A stretch of DNA of 64,000 bases, taken from Ciceribacter ferrooxidans (GTDB lineage Bacteria; Pseudomonadota; Alphaproteobacteria; Rhizobiales; Rhizobiaceae). The translations under genes and the position numbers were made by a program. Location: assembly GCF_004137355.1 (NCBI RefSeq), contig NZ_SDVB01000216.1, positions 1 to 64,000 of the forward strand. The letters are read 5' to 3'. The stretch's first letter is position 1; each line of letters begins with the position of its first letter. The notes beneath the pieces were generated by a model. That model was not told the origin of the DNA and did no database searches. It was given only the letters and a program-made list of their open reading frames with translations. Below are positions 43,381 to 53,070 of the stretch, in pieces.

Positions 43381-43953
43381 TCAGATTTCGACAAGAGTGA
43401 GGGGTATTCCGTCGTATGCGAACGGACTTTCAAAATCGGCGAGAAGCGGCTGGACCTCATCCTTCTCACTCAGCAGGGGCGTGTCGCCGGCAGGCAAGGG
43501 CCATTCAATATCCACCTGCGGATCATTCCAGCGGATACCCCCATCATTCTCGCGCGAATAGAAATTCGTCACCTTGTAGGTGACTTCGGTCGCAGGCTCC
43601 AGCGTCAGGAAGCCGTGTGCGAAACCGACTGGAATGAAGAGCTGATGGCCGTTTTCAGCCGATAGTTTGGCGCCTACCCATCGTCCATAAGTCGGCGACC
43701 CGCGGCGAACATCGACGGCAACGTCGAATATCCTTCCTTTTATGCAGCGCACCAGCTTGGCTTGCGCGAACGGAGGAGTCTGGAAATGCAGCCCCCTTAA
43801 TGTGTCGACGGGAACGGACAACGAATGATTGTCCTGCACAAAATCTTCGACTATTCCGTACTCGGCAAATTTCTTCTTATTATAAACTTCTGTGAACCAT
43901 CCGCGATCATCCCCGAAACGTTTCGGCTTGATGAGCAGCACTTTCGAAGACAT
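43381..43953 (-). CDS. rfbC: dTDP-4-dehydrorhamnose 3,5-epimerase
   Basis: 190 residues, cupin fold. Catalytic His lies in LRGLHFQTPPFAQAKLVRC and the catalytic Asp in FDVAVDVRRGSPTYGRWVG; FIPVGFAHGFLTLEPATEV is the family signature. It epimerises C3 and C5 of the 4-keto sugar in dTDP-rhamnose synthesis. It lies 13 bp before rfbD in the transcription direction. Confidence 0.96.
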   Translation of the reverse strand: MSSKVLLIKPKRFGDDRGWFTEVYNKKKFAEYGIVEDFVQDNHSLSVPVDTLRGLHFQTPPFAQAKLVRCIKGRIFDVAVDVRRGSPTYGRWVGAKLSAENGHQLFIPVGFAHGFLTLEPATEVTYKVTNFYSRENDGGIRWNDPQVDIEWPLPAGDTPLLSEKDEVQPLLADFESPFAYDGIPLTLVEI

Positions 43954-44000
43954 CAGACAATCCTGACCAAAGAGAAACTAAAGGCGCCCGCCTGCCGATG

Positions 44001-45053
44001 TTATTGTGCCGCGACCAGACCAAGTCGAGTGCCATCGTAATTATCGCGTAACGGCGCCCACCACCACTCGTTTTCAAGGTACCATCTTACGGTCTTTTCT
44101 ATGCCCGTGTCGAAATTCTCGAGGGCCTTCCACCCGAGTTCGGTCTCCAGTTTGGTGGCGTCGATTGCATAACGAGCATCGTGTCCAGGACGATCCTGGA
44201 CGTAGGTAATGAGCCTCTCGTGCGGTTTGCCGGCTGGCCGGAATTCGTCCATCAGCGAGCAGATCCGCTTTACAACCTCGATATTGCGACGTTCGTTGCG
44301 GCCGCCGACGTTGTATGTCTGACCGGGGCGGCCGCGTTCGGCAATGAGATCCAAAGCACGGGCGTGATCCTCAACGAACAACCAGTCGCGAACGTTTGCA
44401 CCATTTCCGTAAACTGGAAGCGACTTCCCTTCGAGCGCACTGATGATCATGAGCGGGATCAGTTTCTCAGGGAAATGGTAGGGGCCGTAGTTATTCGAAC
44501 AGTTGGAAACAACGACGGGAAGGCCGTAGGTGCGCTCCCACGCCTTGGCGAGGTGATCGGAAGCAGCCTTCGAGGCCGAGTAGGGCGAGCTAGGATCGTA
44601 GGGGGTCGCCTCCTCAAAAAGCCCGTCCTCCCCGAGCGATCCGTAGACTTCGTCCGTTGACACATGAAGAAAGCGAAAGGCCGCCTTCTCCGCACCGTCG
44701 AGGCGCTGCCAGTACGCTCGTGCGCTCTCCAGCATTGTGAGGGTGCCGAGGACATTGGTCTCGACGAAATCACGCGCGCCTGTGATGGACCGGTCGACGT
44801 GGCTTTCAGCAGCCAGATGCATAACGCGCGTCGGTCTGAAGCTCTCGAAAGCCTCCGCCATTGCCCGTCCGTCGCAGATATCCGCCTTCATAAAGCGATA
44901 GAGTGGGTTGTTCTCCACCGGCCTTAGCGACGTCAGGCTCCCGGCATAGGTGAGCTTGTCAACATTGAGAACGTCGTAGCCTTTGTCAGAAACCAGGTGG
45001 CGCACCACCGCCGAACCTATGAATCCGGCACCGCCGGTCACTAACACGCGCAT
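44001..45053 (-). CDS. rfbB: dTDP-glucose 4,6-dehydratase
   Basis: 350 residues from ATG 45053, giving [20 protein letters not shown]; the frame open to 45311 has no family sequence. Motifs: GGAGFIG for [18 protein letters not shown] with the catalytic Thr, Asp and Glu, [11 protein letters not shown] with Tyr and Lys, and [18 protein letters not shown]. It makes dTDP-4-keto-6-deoxyglucose. With rfbC, rfbD and rfbA it completes the dTDP-L-rhamnose pathway, so the polymer probably contains rhamnose. Confidence 0.96.
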   Translation of the reverse strand: MRVLVTGGAGFIGSAVVRHLVSDKGYDVLNVDKLTYAGSLTSLRPVENNPLYRFMKADICDGRAMAEAFESFRPTRVMHLAAESHVDRSITGARDFVETNVLGTLTMLESARAYWQRLDGAEKAAFRFLHVSTDEVYGSLGEDGLFEEATPYDPSSPYSASKAASDHLAKAWERTYGLPVVVSNCSNNYGPYHFPEKLIPLMIISALEGKSLPVYGNGANVRDWLFVEDHARALDLIAERGRPGQTYNVGGRNERRNIEVVKRICSLMDEFRPAGKPHERLITYVQDRPGHDARYAIDATKLETELGWKALENFDTGIEKTVRWYLENEWWWAPLRDNYDGTRLGLVAAQ

Positions 45054-45168
45054 GGGTTTATAGTTCTCCGCTGAGATACGGCTCCAGTAGCGCACGGCTG
45101 CAAGGCGCAACCGATGCGGGCTTGAGATCGTTGCGTAACAGCAGCGGTCGGCAGCGTAAACCAGAGGT

Positions 45169-45765
45169 TCATCGTAGCGGCTTCCCCTCGTCAAGCGATG
45201 GTTTGGGAGCTCTGCCTTCGCTCGCACCATGCAGTACATAGTGCACTGCCGCTTCCATACCTGCCGCGGCCACATCTGGATGCCGTTCGAGATACCAAAC
45301 AGGATCAACAATCTCGTTCGCGATCAACAACTTCGCTTTGTCGTTAAGGGGCATATTCTTTTTCCAAGGGCGTCCGCTAATCATAGGCAATAGCGCTTTG
45401 ACGATTCGGCCTACTTCAATGACCGCGGTTTGGTGCAGCAGCTGTAGGCGCAACGCCCGATCCTCCGTTTCCTCAAGATCTGCAATCCGCTTTCGTAATA
45501 CGGTGTTCTCCGCGTCGAGTTTACGAGCACGAATTTCCTGCTCCTTCGAGGATTTCCTCACTTCCTGCAGTTCGGCCTCCAACGTGACGATCCTCTTTTC
45601 GGCGACTTGAAGCTCAGAAACCGCCTTCTCGGTCATGCGAAGTCCTTCTCGCATACGATCGATGCGTTCGCGCAAAACGGTCTGCATGCGCAAGACCAAC
45701 TCTGCCGTCAAGCCCTGTTCCGTCTGCGGATTGGAAGCGGACACTTTGCTTGTCGTGCTTTGCAT
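45169..45765 (-). CDS. Coiled-coil protein with C-terminal polysaccharide-locus motif
   Basis: 198 residues, no signal peptide. Residues 25-105 form a long coiled coil with heptad-like Leu and charged residues ([38 protein letters not shown]). Residues 150-190 hold the motif [16 protein letters not shown] then [14 protein letters not shown]. The same pattern recurs at the N-terminus of the glycosyltransferase at 51489-52751 and is common in rhizobial surface-polysaccharide proteins. Function is unknown; a scaffold or chain-length role is only a guess. GGAGA precedes the ATG. Confidence 0.7.
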   Translation of the reverse strand: MQSTTSKVSASNPQTEQGLTAELVLRMQTVLRERIDRMREGLRMTEKAVSELQVAEKRIVTLEAELQEVRKSSKEQEIRARKLDAENTVLRKRIADLEETEDRALRLQLLHQTAVIEVGRIVKALLPMISGRPWKKNMPLNDKAKLLIANEIVDPVWYLERHPDVAAAGMEAAVHYVLHGASEGRAPKPSLDEGKPLR

Positions 45766-45854
45766 GGCGATGTCTCCAATTATACGTAGCCAGTCTTTCG
45801 GGCCGGGTTGAACATCTTCTTCTGAGTTGAGGTCAATTCATTTTTGTCGCGAAA

Positions 45855-46595
45855 TTACTGCCGACTCTCCAGAATGCTCACTAGTCTCTCCTTAAAAACT
45901 ATGTAACTATCTTCCGTGTAGTGGAATGGTGCCGTACTCCATTTGTGTTTTGAGGATGCAACAAATTCGTGGTCGTCGTCGTATATGGTTCGCAGGTCGC
46001 ACGTATTTCTTGCTATGTCATATAGATTACGAAGAAATGAATTGCTTCTCACGACGTATTCCTCAGGCGCCACCCTTTCCCCTGTATCTGTGTACTCGGC
46101 CCATCGGCAATTATTTAGAACTAACCGCAGTGATAGCTTGTCCGCTATTGTAGCGAACCGACAGAACCCCTCGATCCAGCGTTCAACGTGCTCATGAGAG
46201 CCGCTTTGTATCAGACGTACACCGTCCAAGGTATTGTGCATATTGGTGTTCTTTCTGAGCTCTGCGGAATACGTCGCTATGTATCCCCTATAGCACAAAA
46301 GATCAAACCGCTCGTCGATGAAGTCCAAAATGACGGTGTCATGGCGCTGGAACTGTTCAAGGGCGCATATGAGGGTCTTGTCGAAATCCCTCTCTATCAT
46401 TCTCCTCTGCCACTGGCTCGCAATCGTGCCATTTGGATCGATCTCGCTCAGCGACAGTGGGAAACGTTCTTTCACGAACGCGCTGCCAAACGACGTTCTC
46501 GCTGCATAGAATTTCACATTCGGAAGCTGGGGGCCCGCTTTGACATCAAAGGCGTCTCTGGAAACGCAGCTCCCGATGATTGACACATCTCGCAT
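45855..46595 (-). CDS. DUF6270-type protein of polysaccharide locus
   Basis: 246 residues starting MRDVSIIGSCVSRDAFDV, the SGNH-like opening of DUF6270 proteins, which are typically found in capsule and exopolysaccharide clusters. Further conserved-looking parts are AARTSFGSAF, VILDFIDERFDLL and a C-terminal WSTAPFHYTEDSYIVFKERL. The Ser of GSC and a late His could form an esterase-type site, so sugar acyl transfer or removal is conceivable. The sequence is A+T-richer than the flanking genes. Confidence 0.75.
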   Translation of the reverse strand: MRDVSIIGSCVSRDAFDVKAGPQLPNVKFYAARTSFGSAFVKERFPLSLSEIDPNGTIASQWQRRMIERDFDKTLICALEQFQRHDTVILDFIDERFDLLCYRGYIATYSAELRKNTNMHNTLDGVRLIQSGSHEHVERWIEGFCRFATIADKLSLRLVLNNCRWAEYTDTGERVAPEEYVVRSNSFLRNLYDIARNTCDLRTIYDDDHEFVASSKHKWSTAPFHYTEDSYIVFKERLVSILESRQ

Positions 46596-46641
46596 CTCTT
46601 CTGTCGTCCGTTTCTCTATGAATAGCTGCGAAGTCTGCAGC

Positions 46642-49632
46642 TTAGTGCCATTCAGATAAGCGAATTCCCGCAGCGGTTAGGATGTCTCGCTCAAAGTTGA
46701 TCGCCAACTTGCGTTCAACTCCCCGGCGGATAGACCCGTTATTAATCACCGGGGCGACGTATTTTCTGTACGTGTCAAAGTACCTTTGCGGATGGCTAAG
46801 CGCTTCCTGATAGAGACTCTCTTCAAAGTTGGCGTACACTCTCAGCCAACCTTTCTCTCGTGGAATGGAGAAAAGGGGAACCTCCCTTTTTGCGGCGGCG
46901 GCGGCAAACCAAAGGTCGCAGACACCTGTGGAGCCAAAATCGTCTAGGGAAAGCTTCATCGTAGAACTGTGCCAAGCCGTTGTGCCAGTGCCGAGCAGGT
47001 CAACAAAGTAGCCATCTTGTTTAAAGGCAAAGTGATATACAGTCCTCTGAGAAAGACTATGAAACTCTCCCTCCGGAAATATGACTCCGTGCAAACCAAC
47101 CACGCTTGTTCTATTAAGTGTCTCAATATAGTGTATCATTCGCGCTGTGTAGTCTTTCGGGTATATAATGTCGTCGTCGAATGTAAACAAATAGGAATTG
47201 TTGTCCGACGGTAAGTCATAAAACTTACCGTTGTCGCGAAGATCGCCACGAGCCTCATGGCTTCGTACAGCACGGATTTTTGGGTCGATGGCAAATTCAG
47301 GAATGTCGTCGTAATCATTCAGGTATAGAATTAGCTCGTCCAATTGAGGTAAGATGCTTTCGATGGTCGCCTTCAGGCTTTCGCGCCGAGGCGGGAAACT
47401 GGCCATTGCGCCGATGCGTCTCTGTCCGAGTGAAGGCGAGGCGTTCTGCACTCCCGACCCTAAGGCAAACGGGCGCGAAAATTGCGGAAACTCCAGGGTT
47501 AGTGGCTTTGGTCCTCGGTGCCACTCCTCAAGGTTCTTCGCGTATGATTGCCGTTCGGGAGATAGCGCGGGCTTTAGATTTCCGCTCTCGATGGAGTAGG
47601 CTTCGCTTCCGCGTGTGTTCGTCAGTGAACTTTCTGTTGTTCGCAGGTAATAGAGCTCATCCGGAATTCTCACGATCGCTGCAGGACCAAAATTGGCTTG
47701 AAGTCTCATCCGGAATTCAGTGTCACCACCAAAACGGACAGTGTCATAGCCGCCCATCGTTTCTACAATTTCACGCCGCCATAAGAGACTGTTCTCACCA
47801 TATCGGAGTTCGTTTAGTGGACGACTGAAATCGCCGGTCCACCGCCTTAGGCGGCATTGGCATGCGACGCTGTTAGGACTAGATTTGAGGGCGTCAAGTT
47901 GCAGAGCAACCCGGTCGGGGCTCATGATGTCGTCGCTATCAAGGATGGTGACGTAGTCACCTGTTGCATTCATGACGCCGATGTTACGCGCATAATAGCA
48001 GCCAAAGTTCCGCAGTAGCGAAATGACCCGCACATTTTTGTGTTCATTAGAAATAGCGCGTGCAAGGGTAACTGAATTGTCGGTCGATCCATCGTCCACT
48101 ACCAAGATCTCGACCTTAACTCCCCTTTGAGAAAGTGCCGAGTTAATCGCTCGCGTCAGCCAGTCCTCGTTGTTGTAACTTGGTATGATGAGCGAAACGA
48201 GTTCCTTATGTCGAACGACGTCCTGACTTACGATCACTCCCCGGGCAAACTGCTCGTCTAGAAGACTGGGTGGGACGGCGCTACTGGGGGGCGGTTGGTC
48301 CTTTTCCTTTTGCTCCATCGTTGACGTGATGTCTTCTCCTGCGGGCCTCGGAGCATGGGACACAAGGTCAACTTGCTGCAATTCGGCAAAAGCCCGCTGC
48401 TTGAGCGTTTGAACTTCTCTTATCAACCAAACTTGTTCCTGCGCCTGTACCGCTTCGTGAAGATTGTCGACCTCTGCCGCAAGCACTGTACACTGGAAAA
48501 GGGCCTTGATCTCGTCTTTCCAACTTGTCATTTCGCTTGACAAGTTCTCGGTGAGTTGTTGACCTGCATTGTAGCGGTCCTGCACGCGTTTTTCGAACTC
48601 CTGCACTACTTGGATTACGTCCGTCACACGGCGGCTGACTCTCTCCTCCAGATCGCGGATAGCGCTGGCGATCGAGTCCAGCCCTCTTTTTGTCTCTTCG
48701 ACTTGTGAAGAGATTTCCCTGTTTGCCTGTTGGACCTGCGACGAGATTTCACTGGTCGCTCGCGTAACCTGTGAAGAGATTTCCTCGTTTGCATGTTCAA
48801 TCTGTGAAGAGGTTTCCCTCCGCCCGCGGTTCAGCGCCTCCCTTATGATGGCACGATCGATGTAGTCGAGGGAGATCTGACGAGACATCCATCGCATGAA
48901 AGATTGCGACTCGTCCCAGCGCTGGTGAAGAAAAAGATGCGTTGGCGTGTAATTGTGCGAGCCCGCCGCTACGTAGCCGTGCCGCTCCATCAAAGCGTCA
49001 ATCTTCAGATACTCTTCCCGTGTGGCTGCCTCTATAGACACGGCACAGCCATCGCGTGCAAGGACGTCCTCCGCACCGGCGAGAACTTGATAGTCCATGC
49101 CCTCGGCATCGATCTTGATTAGCCGAACAGGGGCGGAGCCAACATAGTTCGACAGGGGATCAATACGCACAGATCCACCGCCACCTTCAACTTCCTCGAC
49201 AGATACCATGCCCAGATTGTGGTTGACGGGCACCACCAAGTTTCCGCTCCCGGTTTGTGACCCGAGTGCGACTTCATATACTTGAATCCTATCCTCAAGA
49301 CCATTCGTTTCAATGTTCTTACGCAGAGTTTCCGCAGCAGCGGGATTGGGTTCGAAAGCCAGAACACGGCAGCCGCACACGCCGGCAAAGTAAACCGCGT
49401 GATTGCCAATATTTGCCCCGACATCAACTACACAGTCGCCCGGACGAAGCAACGCTCCCAAAACGTTAAGTAATTCAAGTTCGTAGAAATTTTTTGAATT
49501 TCGGATGCTTGAGAATATGTGATCGTTCTCGTCTTTGTGAAAAAAGACAAACGATTTCCCGTCCCAAACAACGTCTGCCTTTTTCCACTCTTCGTTCGCT
49601 ATTTCCATTTTATCCGTCCACCACGTCTTCAC
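46642..49632 (-). CDS. FkbM methyltransferase-glycosyltransferase fusion
   Basis: 996 residues from GTG 49632 (an ATG at 49608 is a likely alternative). Residues 50-235 are an FkbM methyltransferase: DVGANIGNHAVYFAG, AFEPNP and LIKIDAEGMDYQVLAGAEDV. Residues 265-420 are a coiled-coil linker with four 11-residue repeats of the type EISSQVxxAxx at 273-316. Residues 478-700 are a GT2 domain: LIIPSYNNEDWLTRAINSAL, DDGSTDNS and the DSDD site. Residues 765-960 look like a second GT-A domain: MASFPPRRESLKATIESILP and the FTFDDDIIYPKDY site. It probably builds and O-methylates a polysaccharide. A+T-rich codon use suggests transfer. Confidence 0.85.
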   Translation of the reverse strand: MKTWWTDKMEIANEEWKKADVVWDGKSFVFFHKDENDHIFSSIRNSKNFYELELLNVLGALLRPGDCVVDVGANIGNHAVYFAGVCGCRVLAFEPNPAAAETLRKNIETNGLEDRIQVYEVALGSQTGSGNLVVPVNHNLGMVSVEEVEGGGGSVRIDPLSNYVGSAPVRLIKIDAEGMDYQVLAGAEDVLARDGCAVSIEAATREEYLKIDALMERHGYVAAGSHNYTPTHLFLHQRWDESQSFMRWMSRQISLDYIDRAIIREALNRGRRETSSQIEHANEEISSQVTRATSEISSQVQQANREISSQVEETKRGLDSIASAIRDLEERVSRRVTDVIQVVQEFEKRVQDRYNAGQQLTENLSSEMTSWKDEIKALFQCTVLAAEVDNLHEAVQAQEQVWLIREVQTLKQRAFAELQQVDLVSHAPRPAGEDITSTMEQKEKDQPPPSSAVPPSLLDEQFARGVIVSQDVVRHKELVSLIIPSYNNEDWLTRAINSALSQRGVKVEILVVDDGSTDNSVTLARAISNEHKNVRVISLLRNFGCYYARNIGVMNATGDYVTILDSDDIMSPDRVALQLDALKSSPNSVACQCRLRRWTGDFSRPLNELRYGENSLLWRREIVETMGGYDTVRFGGDTEFRMRLQANFGPAAIVRIPDELYYLRTTESSLTNTRGSEAYSIESGNLKPALSPERQSYAKNLEEWHRGPKPLTLEFPQFSRPFALGSGVQNASPSLGQRRIGAMASFPPRRESLKATIESILPQLDELILYLNDYDDIPEFAIDPKIRAVRSHEARGDLRDNGKFYDLPSDNNSYLFTFDDDIIYPKDYTARMIHYIETLNRTSVVGLHGVIFPEGEFHSLSQRTVYHFAFKQDGYFVDLLGTGTTAWHSSTMKLSLDDFGSTGVCDLWFAAAAAKREVPLFSIPREKGWLRVYANFEESLYQEALSHPQRYFDTYRKYVAPVINNGSIRRGVERKLAINFERDILTAAGIRLSEWH
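48685..48816 (-). repeat. Four tandem 33-bp coding repeats (11-residue hendecads)
   Basis: The coding strand holds four imperfect 33-bp units encoding ETSSQIEHANE, EISSQVTRATS, EISSQVQQANR and EISSQVEETKR. Eleven-residue periodicity is typical of right-handed or straight coiled-coil stalks. Copy number may vary between strains. Confidence 0.85.
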
Positions 49633-49740
49633 CGGTTGCCGTATGTCTGATCAGTTAGGCCTAGGGCCTCTCGCTCGCAGCACTCATCTACTACGGAGCG
49701 CCCCGAACGTGAACACGTCGCTTTGACATTTTTGCAGGTC

Positions 49741-50724
49741 TCACCACGGCACTGGCGCAATGATTTGGCAACGCAACAGGGAGGCTGGTCCTTGATACAC
49801 GTGTGTGCATTTGTCTGCGAGGGACAGACGACCAGTCTGTGATATGACCGACTGATAGCACCGGTACTCGAGACTATCTTGCCAGTAATTTCCTTCCTCG
49901 ACGGCCTTCTCGACCTTGCGCTCAAAATCCGGGAGAAACTTGAAGTGCAGGATGCCCAGAAAGCAAGCAGAGCGGAAATTTCCAGGGTACGGCCAAAGGA
50001 AGTGTGGATTCACGAAGACACAGCCAGACTCCGGTCTAAATAGTGGGTACTTCGTCAGCTGCGGTCTGAACCGTTCAGACACCGCGCCGAACAGTCGTTG
50101 TCGTGGCCCGCCCTCTCGGGCAATTAGTTCGGTCAAGTGGTATTCGCGGTACCCCTCGCCGTCGAAGCAAGGATATGCTAGCTGCAATGGCAGAAACTCG
50201 TTCTCGCTATCCCGAGCTTGCCCATCGTCAGCAGCGTACATATCGACGAGACAGCCGCGTGCGCGGCGAATGCCTTGGCGGTCCATCGCCGCCGCCAGAT
50301 CGGCGAACGTCAAGCCAAATTCCAGACCATCAAAAACGATATGTTCATCGGCGTCCGCATGGAGAAACCATTGACCTTCCTTGCGGTAAAGGTCCACCAG
50401 CATGGTCAACCAAGCCTGTTTGCGTGCCGTGGTGAAGTCGGTGGCGGCGCGATAGACATCGACATCTGGTTGGCGGCAGAGGTAGTCGAACGTACCGTCA
50501 CTAGAATTGTTGTCGATGATGGCGAAGCGCTGAACTCCGGCCCCGCGGTAGTGTCGCAGGAATTCCTTCGCTAGGGCGATCTCATCCCGCATTACCGACA
50601 CGACCAAGAGATCACCGCTCCGGATGTCGTTGCGGATAATCACGGGTTCAAGTACCGTCCGGCGATATTCGTCGTACAAGCTCAGGAGGGCGTCGTCACG
50701 TAGGGCGTCTGCTTTCCATGTCAT
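49741..50724 (-). CDS. Glycosyltransferase family 2-like protein
   Basis: 327 residues from ATG 50724, which overlaps the upstream stop as ATGA; the frame extends to 50832. Motifs of the Glyco_tranf_2_4 group: SVMRDEIALAKEFLRHYRGA, IIDNNSSDGTFDYL and the metal site HADADEHIVF. The C-terminal half, with HPHFLWPYP-like VNPHFLWPYPG and HFKFLPDFERKVEKAVEEG, is typical of rhizobial members. It probably adds one sugar of the capsule repeat unit. Confidence 0.85.
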   Translation of the reverse strand: MTWKADALRDDALLSLYDEYRRTVLEPVIIRNDIRSGDLLVVSVMRDEIALAKEFLRHYRGAGVQRFAIIDNNSSDGTFDYLCRQPDVDVYRAATDFTTARKQAWLTMLVDLYRKEGQWFLHADADEHIVFDGLEFGLTFADLAAAMDRQGIRRARGCLVDMYAADDGQARDSENEFLPLQLAYPCFDGEGYREYHLTELIAREGGPRQRLFGAVSERFRPQLTKYPLFRPESGCVFVNPHFLWPYPGNFRSACFLGILHFKFLPDFERKVEKAVEEGNYWQDSLEYRCYQSVISQTGRLSLADKCTHVYQGPASLLRCQIIAPVPW

Positions 50725-51473
50725 GTCAACTGCACCCATGGATGGCGCATCGCTATCGTATTGAACAATCTTTCGTAGTTCTGTGCCGATTCTGTGCGCA
50801 GCATTGAAGATCCGTGCACGCGATACTTGCATAGCAGTTCCGGGAGGAAACAGACCGTGGCCCTTTCTTCGAGAAGTTTACACCAGAAATCGTAATCTTC
50901 CCATCCGCCCTCCAGATGAGAGTAGCCCCCGGTTCGCTCCCAAACGCGCTTGTTGACGAGCGCCATAGCGTCGACGTATGGACCGGTCGCTAGCAGGGCT
51001 TTCGACCAATAGTCTGCATAGCCTATATCGGCGATATCACCGAACATGACAAGTTGACTGTAGGCTGCGTCTGCATCTGCCGCGTCCATGGCCCTTTTTA
51101 GTTTCCTAATGCATGACGGGTAAATGACGTTGTCAGCGTCCATCACAAAAACTGTCTCGCATGCCGCTGCCTGGAAGGCGGTATTGCGTGTTTCCGCCAA
51201 ACCGTTATTTGACTCGTGCCGCAACAACAGGCCTGCGGCAAAACGACTCTGGTGTTGGTTCATCCATCTCGTTGCTACTTCGAGAGATTCATCACGTTGT
51301 GACGCATCGTCGACCACAATGAGTTCAATGTCGGTCCAGTCCTGGGCAGCAACAGAATCTAAGCACTCTCGGATGAACTGCGCGTAGTTGTAAAGACTAA
51401 TGGCGACTGACACGCCCCGCTTGGGATCTACTTGGCCCCAACTCAACACTGTAAGGCTCTTGTTTCTTCGCAT
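50721..51473 (-). CDS. Glycosyltransferase family 2
   Basis: 250 residues from ATG 51473 (AGAGG upstream; GTG 51479 also possible). GT-A domain: VSVAISLYNYAQFIRECLDS, VVDDASQRDES, the MDADN metal-binding site and a late WEDYDFWCKLLE (the ED catalytic-base motif). It overlaps the next gene by 4 bases. Cytoplasmic capsule sugar transferase; the sugar cannot be told. Confidence 0.9.
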   Translation of the reverse strand: MRRNKSLTVLSWGQVDPKRGVSVAISLYNYAQFIRECLDSVAAQDWTDIELIVVDDASQRDESLEVATRWMNQHQSRFAAGLLLRHESNNGLAETRNTAFQAAACETVFVMDADNVIYPSCIRKLKRAMDAADADAAYSQLVMFGDIADIGYADYWSKALLATGPYVDAMALVNKRVWERTGGYSHLEGGWEDYDFWCKLLEERATVCFLPELLCKYRVHGSSMLRTESAQNYERLFNTIAMRHPWVQLT

Positions 51474-51488
51474 CTTCACCTCTTCACC

Positions 51489-52751
51489 TCAAGTGGTCAA
51501 GACATCAGCGATCATCTGCGCGCTCGCCCGCTCACTTCGCCGATCGCGGATTGCTGCCTGTCCAGCCGCCGCTATGGCGGCCATCATGTCTCGACCATCT
51601 GCGTCATTAAGAGCCCATTCAGCAAGCGCTACAAGCCGATGGGTCTCTTCCTCCAAATAATGGATGCCTGGCTGAAATTCTGGAGTTAAGAAACATGGTT
51701 CTGAGACGGCGACGCAACCATTAATCATGGCTTGATCGACGATCCTATGCCATTCGAAGTAAGGAAATTCGTCACGGTGTACGTTGATTAGCAACCGAGA
51801 ATGTCGCGCTATATGCTGCGCTACTTGCGGAAATGCACCGGCGAAATGAGTTCCGCCCGTTTTGTTCGGGCTTGTGCTTTTCTTGAGATAGATGAAACTG
51901 TCATAGTTACTTAACCTGTCGCTGTGCTTGGCGAAGAATCGAGCTCGGTGGGGGCTCGCTGACCCAAAAAAATACAAATCTAGGGGCCGTTCGGCGTCTT
52001 CCCACCATCTCTGTCCGCTCAGCAGCGGATGTTCCAATGTCGCAGTTTCTGACGGCATCGTCCCATCGCGGACGACTGACGGAATGACGTTGATCGACGG
52101 CATTACCTCGGAAAAGGCGACTGCCACCGGCCTTGATGAGGTGATAACAGATTGCCCCATCAGTACAACGTGCAGGCTGTGCCAGAATTCACTCCTATGT
52201 GCCGGCGCAGTGCAATACATGCAAGCGTCGATGAGTACGTCGTCACGCACCCAAGCTGGACCATTGCCGAGAAAGAAGAACTCGTGCGGAGCGACATAAA
52301 TGCAGTGGCGGGGCCTCTCTTCGATTTCGGACTTCTCGTCTGCCATAATTATCTGATGTCCTGCCCGACGCATCAATGTTGCTATTGCATACGAAGTTTC
52401 CCGCAAGAACGGGTCGCTTAGGCTGCTAACAAATACTCCGATCGTAAGCACTTGAGGGGCATCTTTCCTACCCCGATATGGCGCCAAGGGTTCCGCCTGC
52501 AGAATACCCAAGGTCCGCGCGATGTGGGTTGGGATCGCCGCCTTACGACGCTCGTCCCCACCGTAGCCGATAAAGTGAACAGCCGGATCCATCATTCCCA
52601 GGTCATCGTGCAATGCACGATAGTCGGAAGCGGAAAAGAAGCGGAAGCGGGATAGGCGATCAATAGCTATGCTGGCACGCTGCAATGACAGGCGCCCACG
52701 ATTCCGCGTTGGTTTCTTTCCGGTTCTGCCTTTCCATTTTAACGGAAACAT
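51489..52751 (-). CDS. GT-B-like glycosyltransferase with N-terminal polysaccharide-locus motif
   Basis: 420 residues from ATG 52751. Residues 35-70 hold FSASDYRALHDDLGMMDPAV then HFIGYGGDERR, the same module as in the coiled-coil protein at 45169-45765. The remainder resembles glycosyltransferase group 1 proteins: DLYFFGSASPHRARFFAKH and a C-terminal FPYFEWHRIVDQAMINGCVA leading to a conserved Glu (SEPC). It is probably a capsule glycosyltransferase. The region upstream to 53070 lacks a gene. Confidence 0.75.
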   Translation of the reverse strand: MFPLKWKGRTGKKPTRNRGRLSLQRASIAIDRLSRFRFFSASDYRALHDDLGMMDPAVHFIGYGGDERRKAAIPTHIARTLGILQAEPLAPYRGRKDAPQVLTIGVFVSSLSDPFLRETSYAIATLMRRAGHQIIMADEKSEIEERPRHCIYVAPHEFFFLGNGPAWVRDDVLIDACMYCTAPAHRSEFWHSLHVVLMGQSVITSSRPVAVAFSEVMPSINVIPSVVRDGTMPSETATLEHPLLSGQRWWEDAERPLDLYFFGSASPHRARFFAKHSDRLSNYDSFIYLKKSTSPNKTGGTHFAGAFPQVAQHIARHSRLLINVHRDEFPYFEWHRIVDQAMINGCVAVSEPCFLTPEFQPGIHYLEEETHRLVALAEWALNDADGRDMMAAIAAAGQAAIRDRRSERASAQMIADVLTT

Positions 52752-53070
52752 GACGCGGGAGCCTCGGTGATTGCGACATCCAAATATTTCGATGAGGTTT
52801 GGCGGCATCTAATTTCCAAGTGCGGTCTACTCTCGCTTCCTAAGGTGCCCGTTGTTGTTCGCCAAACGCAGAATAGCGTGATCTCCTCAGGTTCTTCAGC
52901 TCCAGCGAGTGGCGCTGAGCAACTGAGATTTCTGCCATACACGCCCATAGGTTCGGTCCGTCCATCCTTTCGGTGATCGGGCGACTGAATATCGCGCTTG
53001 TGTCTCATTTGGAGTATCGGCTGCACGAACTGACAATCCTCCGGGAGATTCAATAAGGCCAACCGTGGCC
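52752..53070. other. Gap in polysaccharide operon, no gene recognised
   Basis: 319 bp between two minus-strand glycosyltransferase genes in an otherwise tightly packed cluster. Open frames here (for example 52739-53347 minus, overlapping both neighbours) show no family features. It could be the scar of a deleted gene or hold a promoter; no clear promoter was seen. Confidence 0.4.

Noticed and set aside
44001-45311. Long form of rfbB reaching 45311
   Set aside because: The extra 86 residues show no family sequence; the RmlB N-terminus [13 protein letters not shown] starts at 45053.
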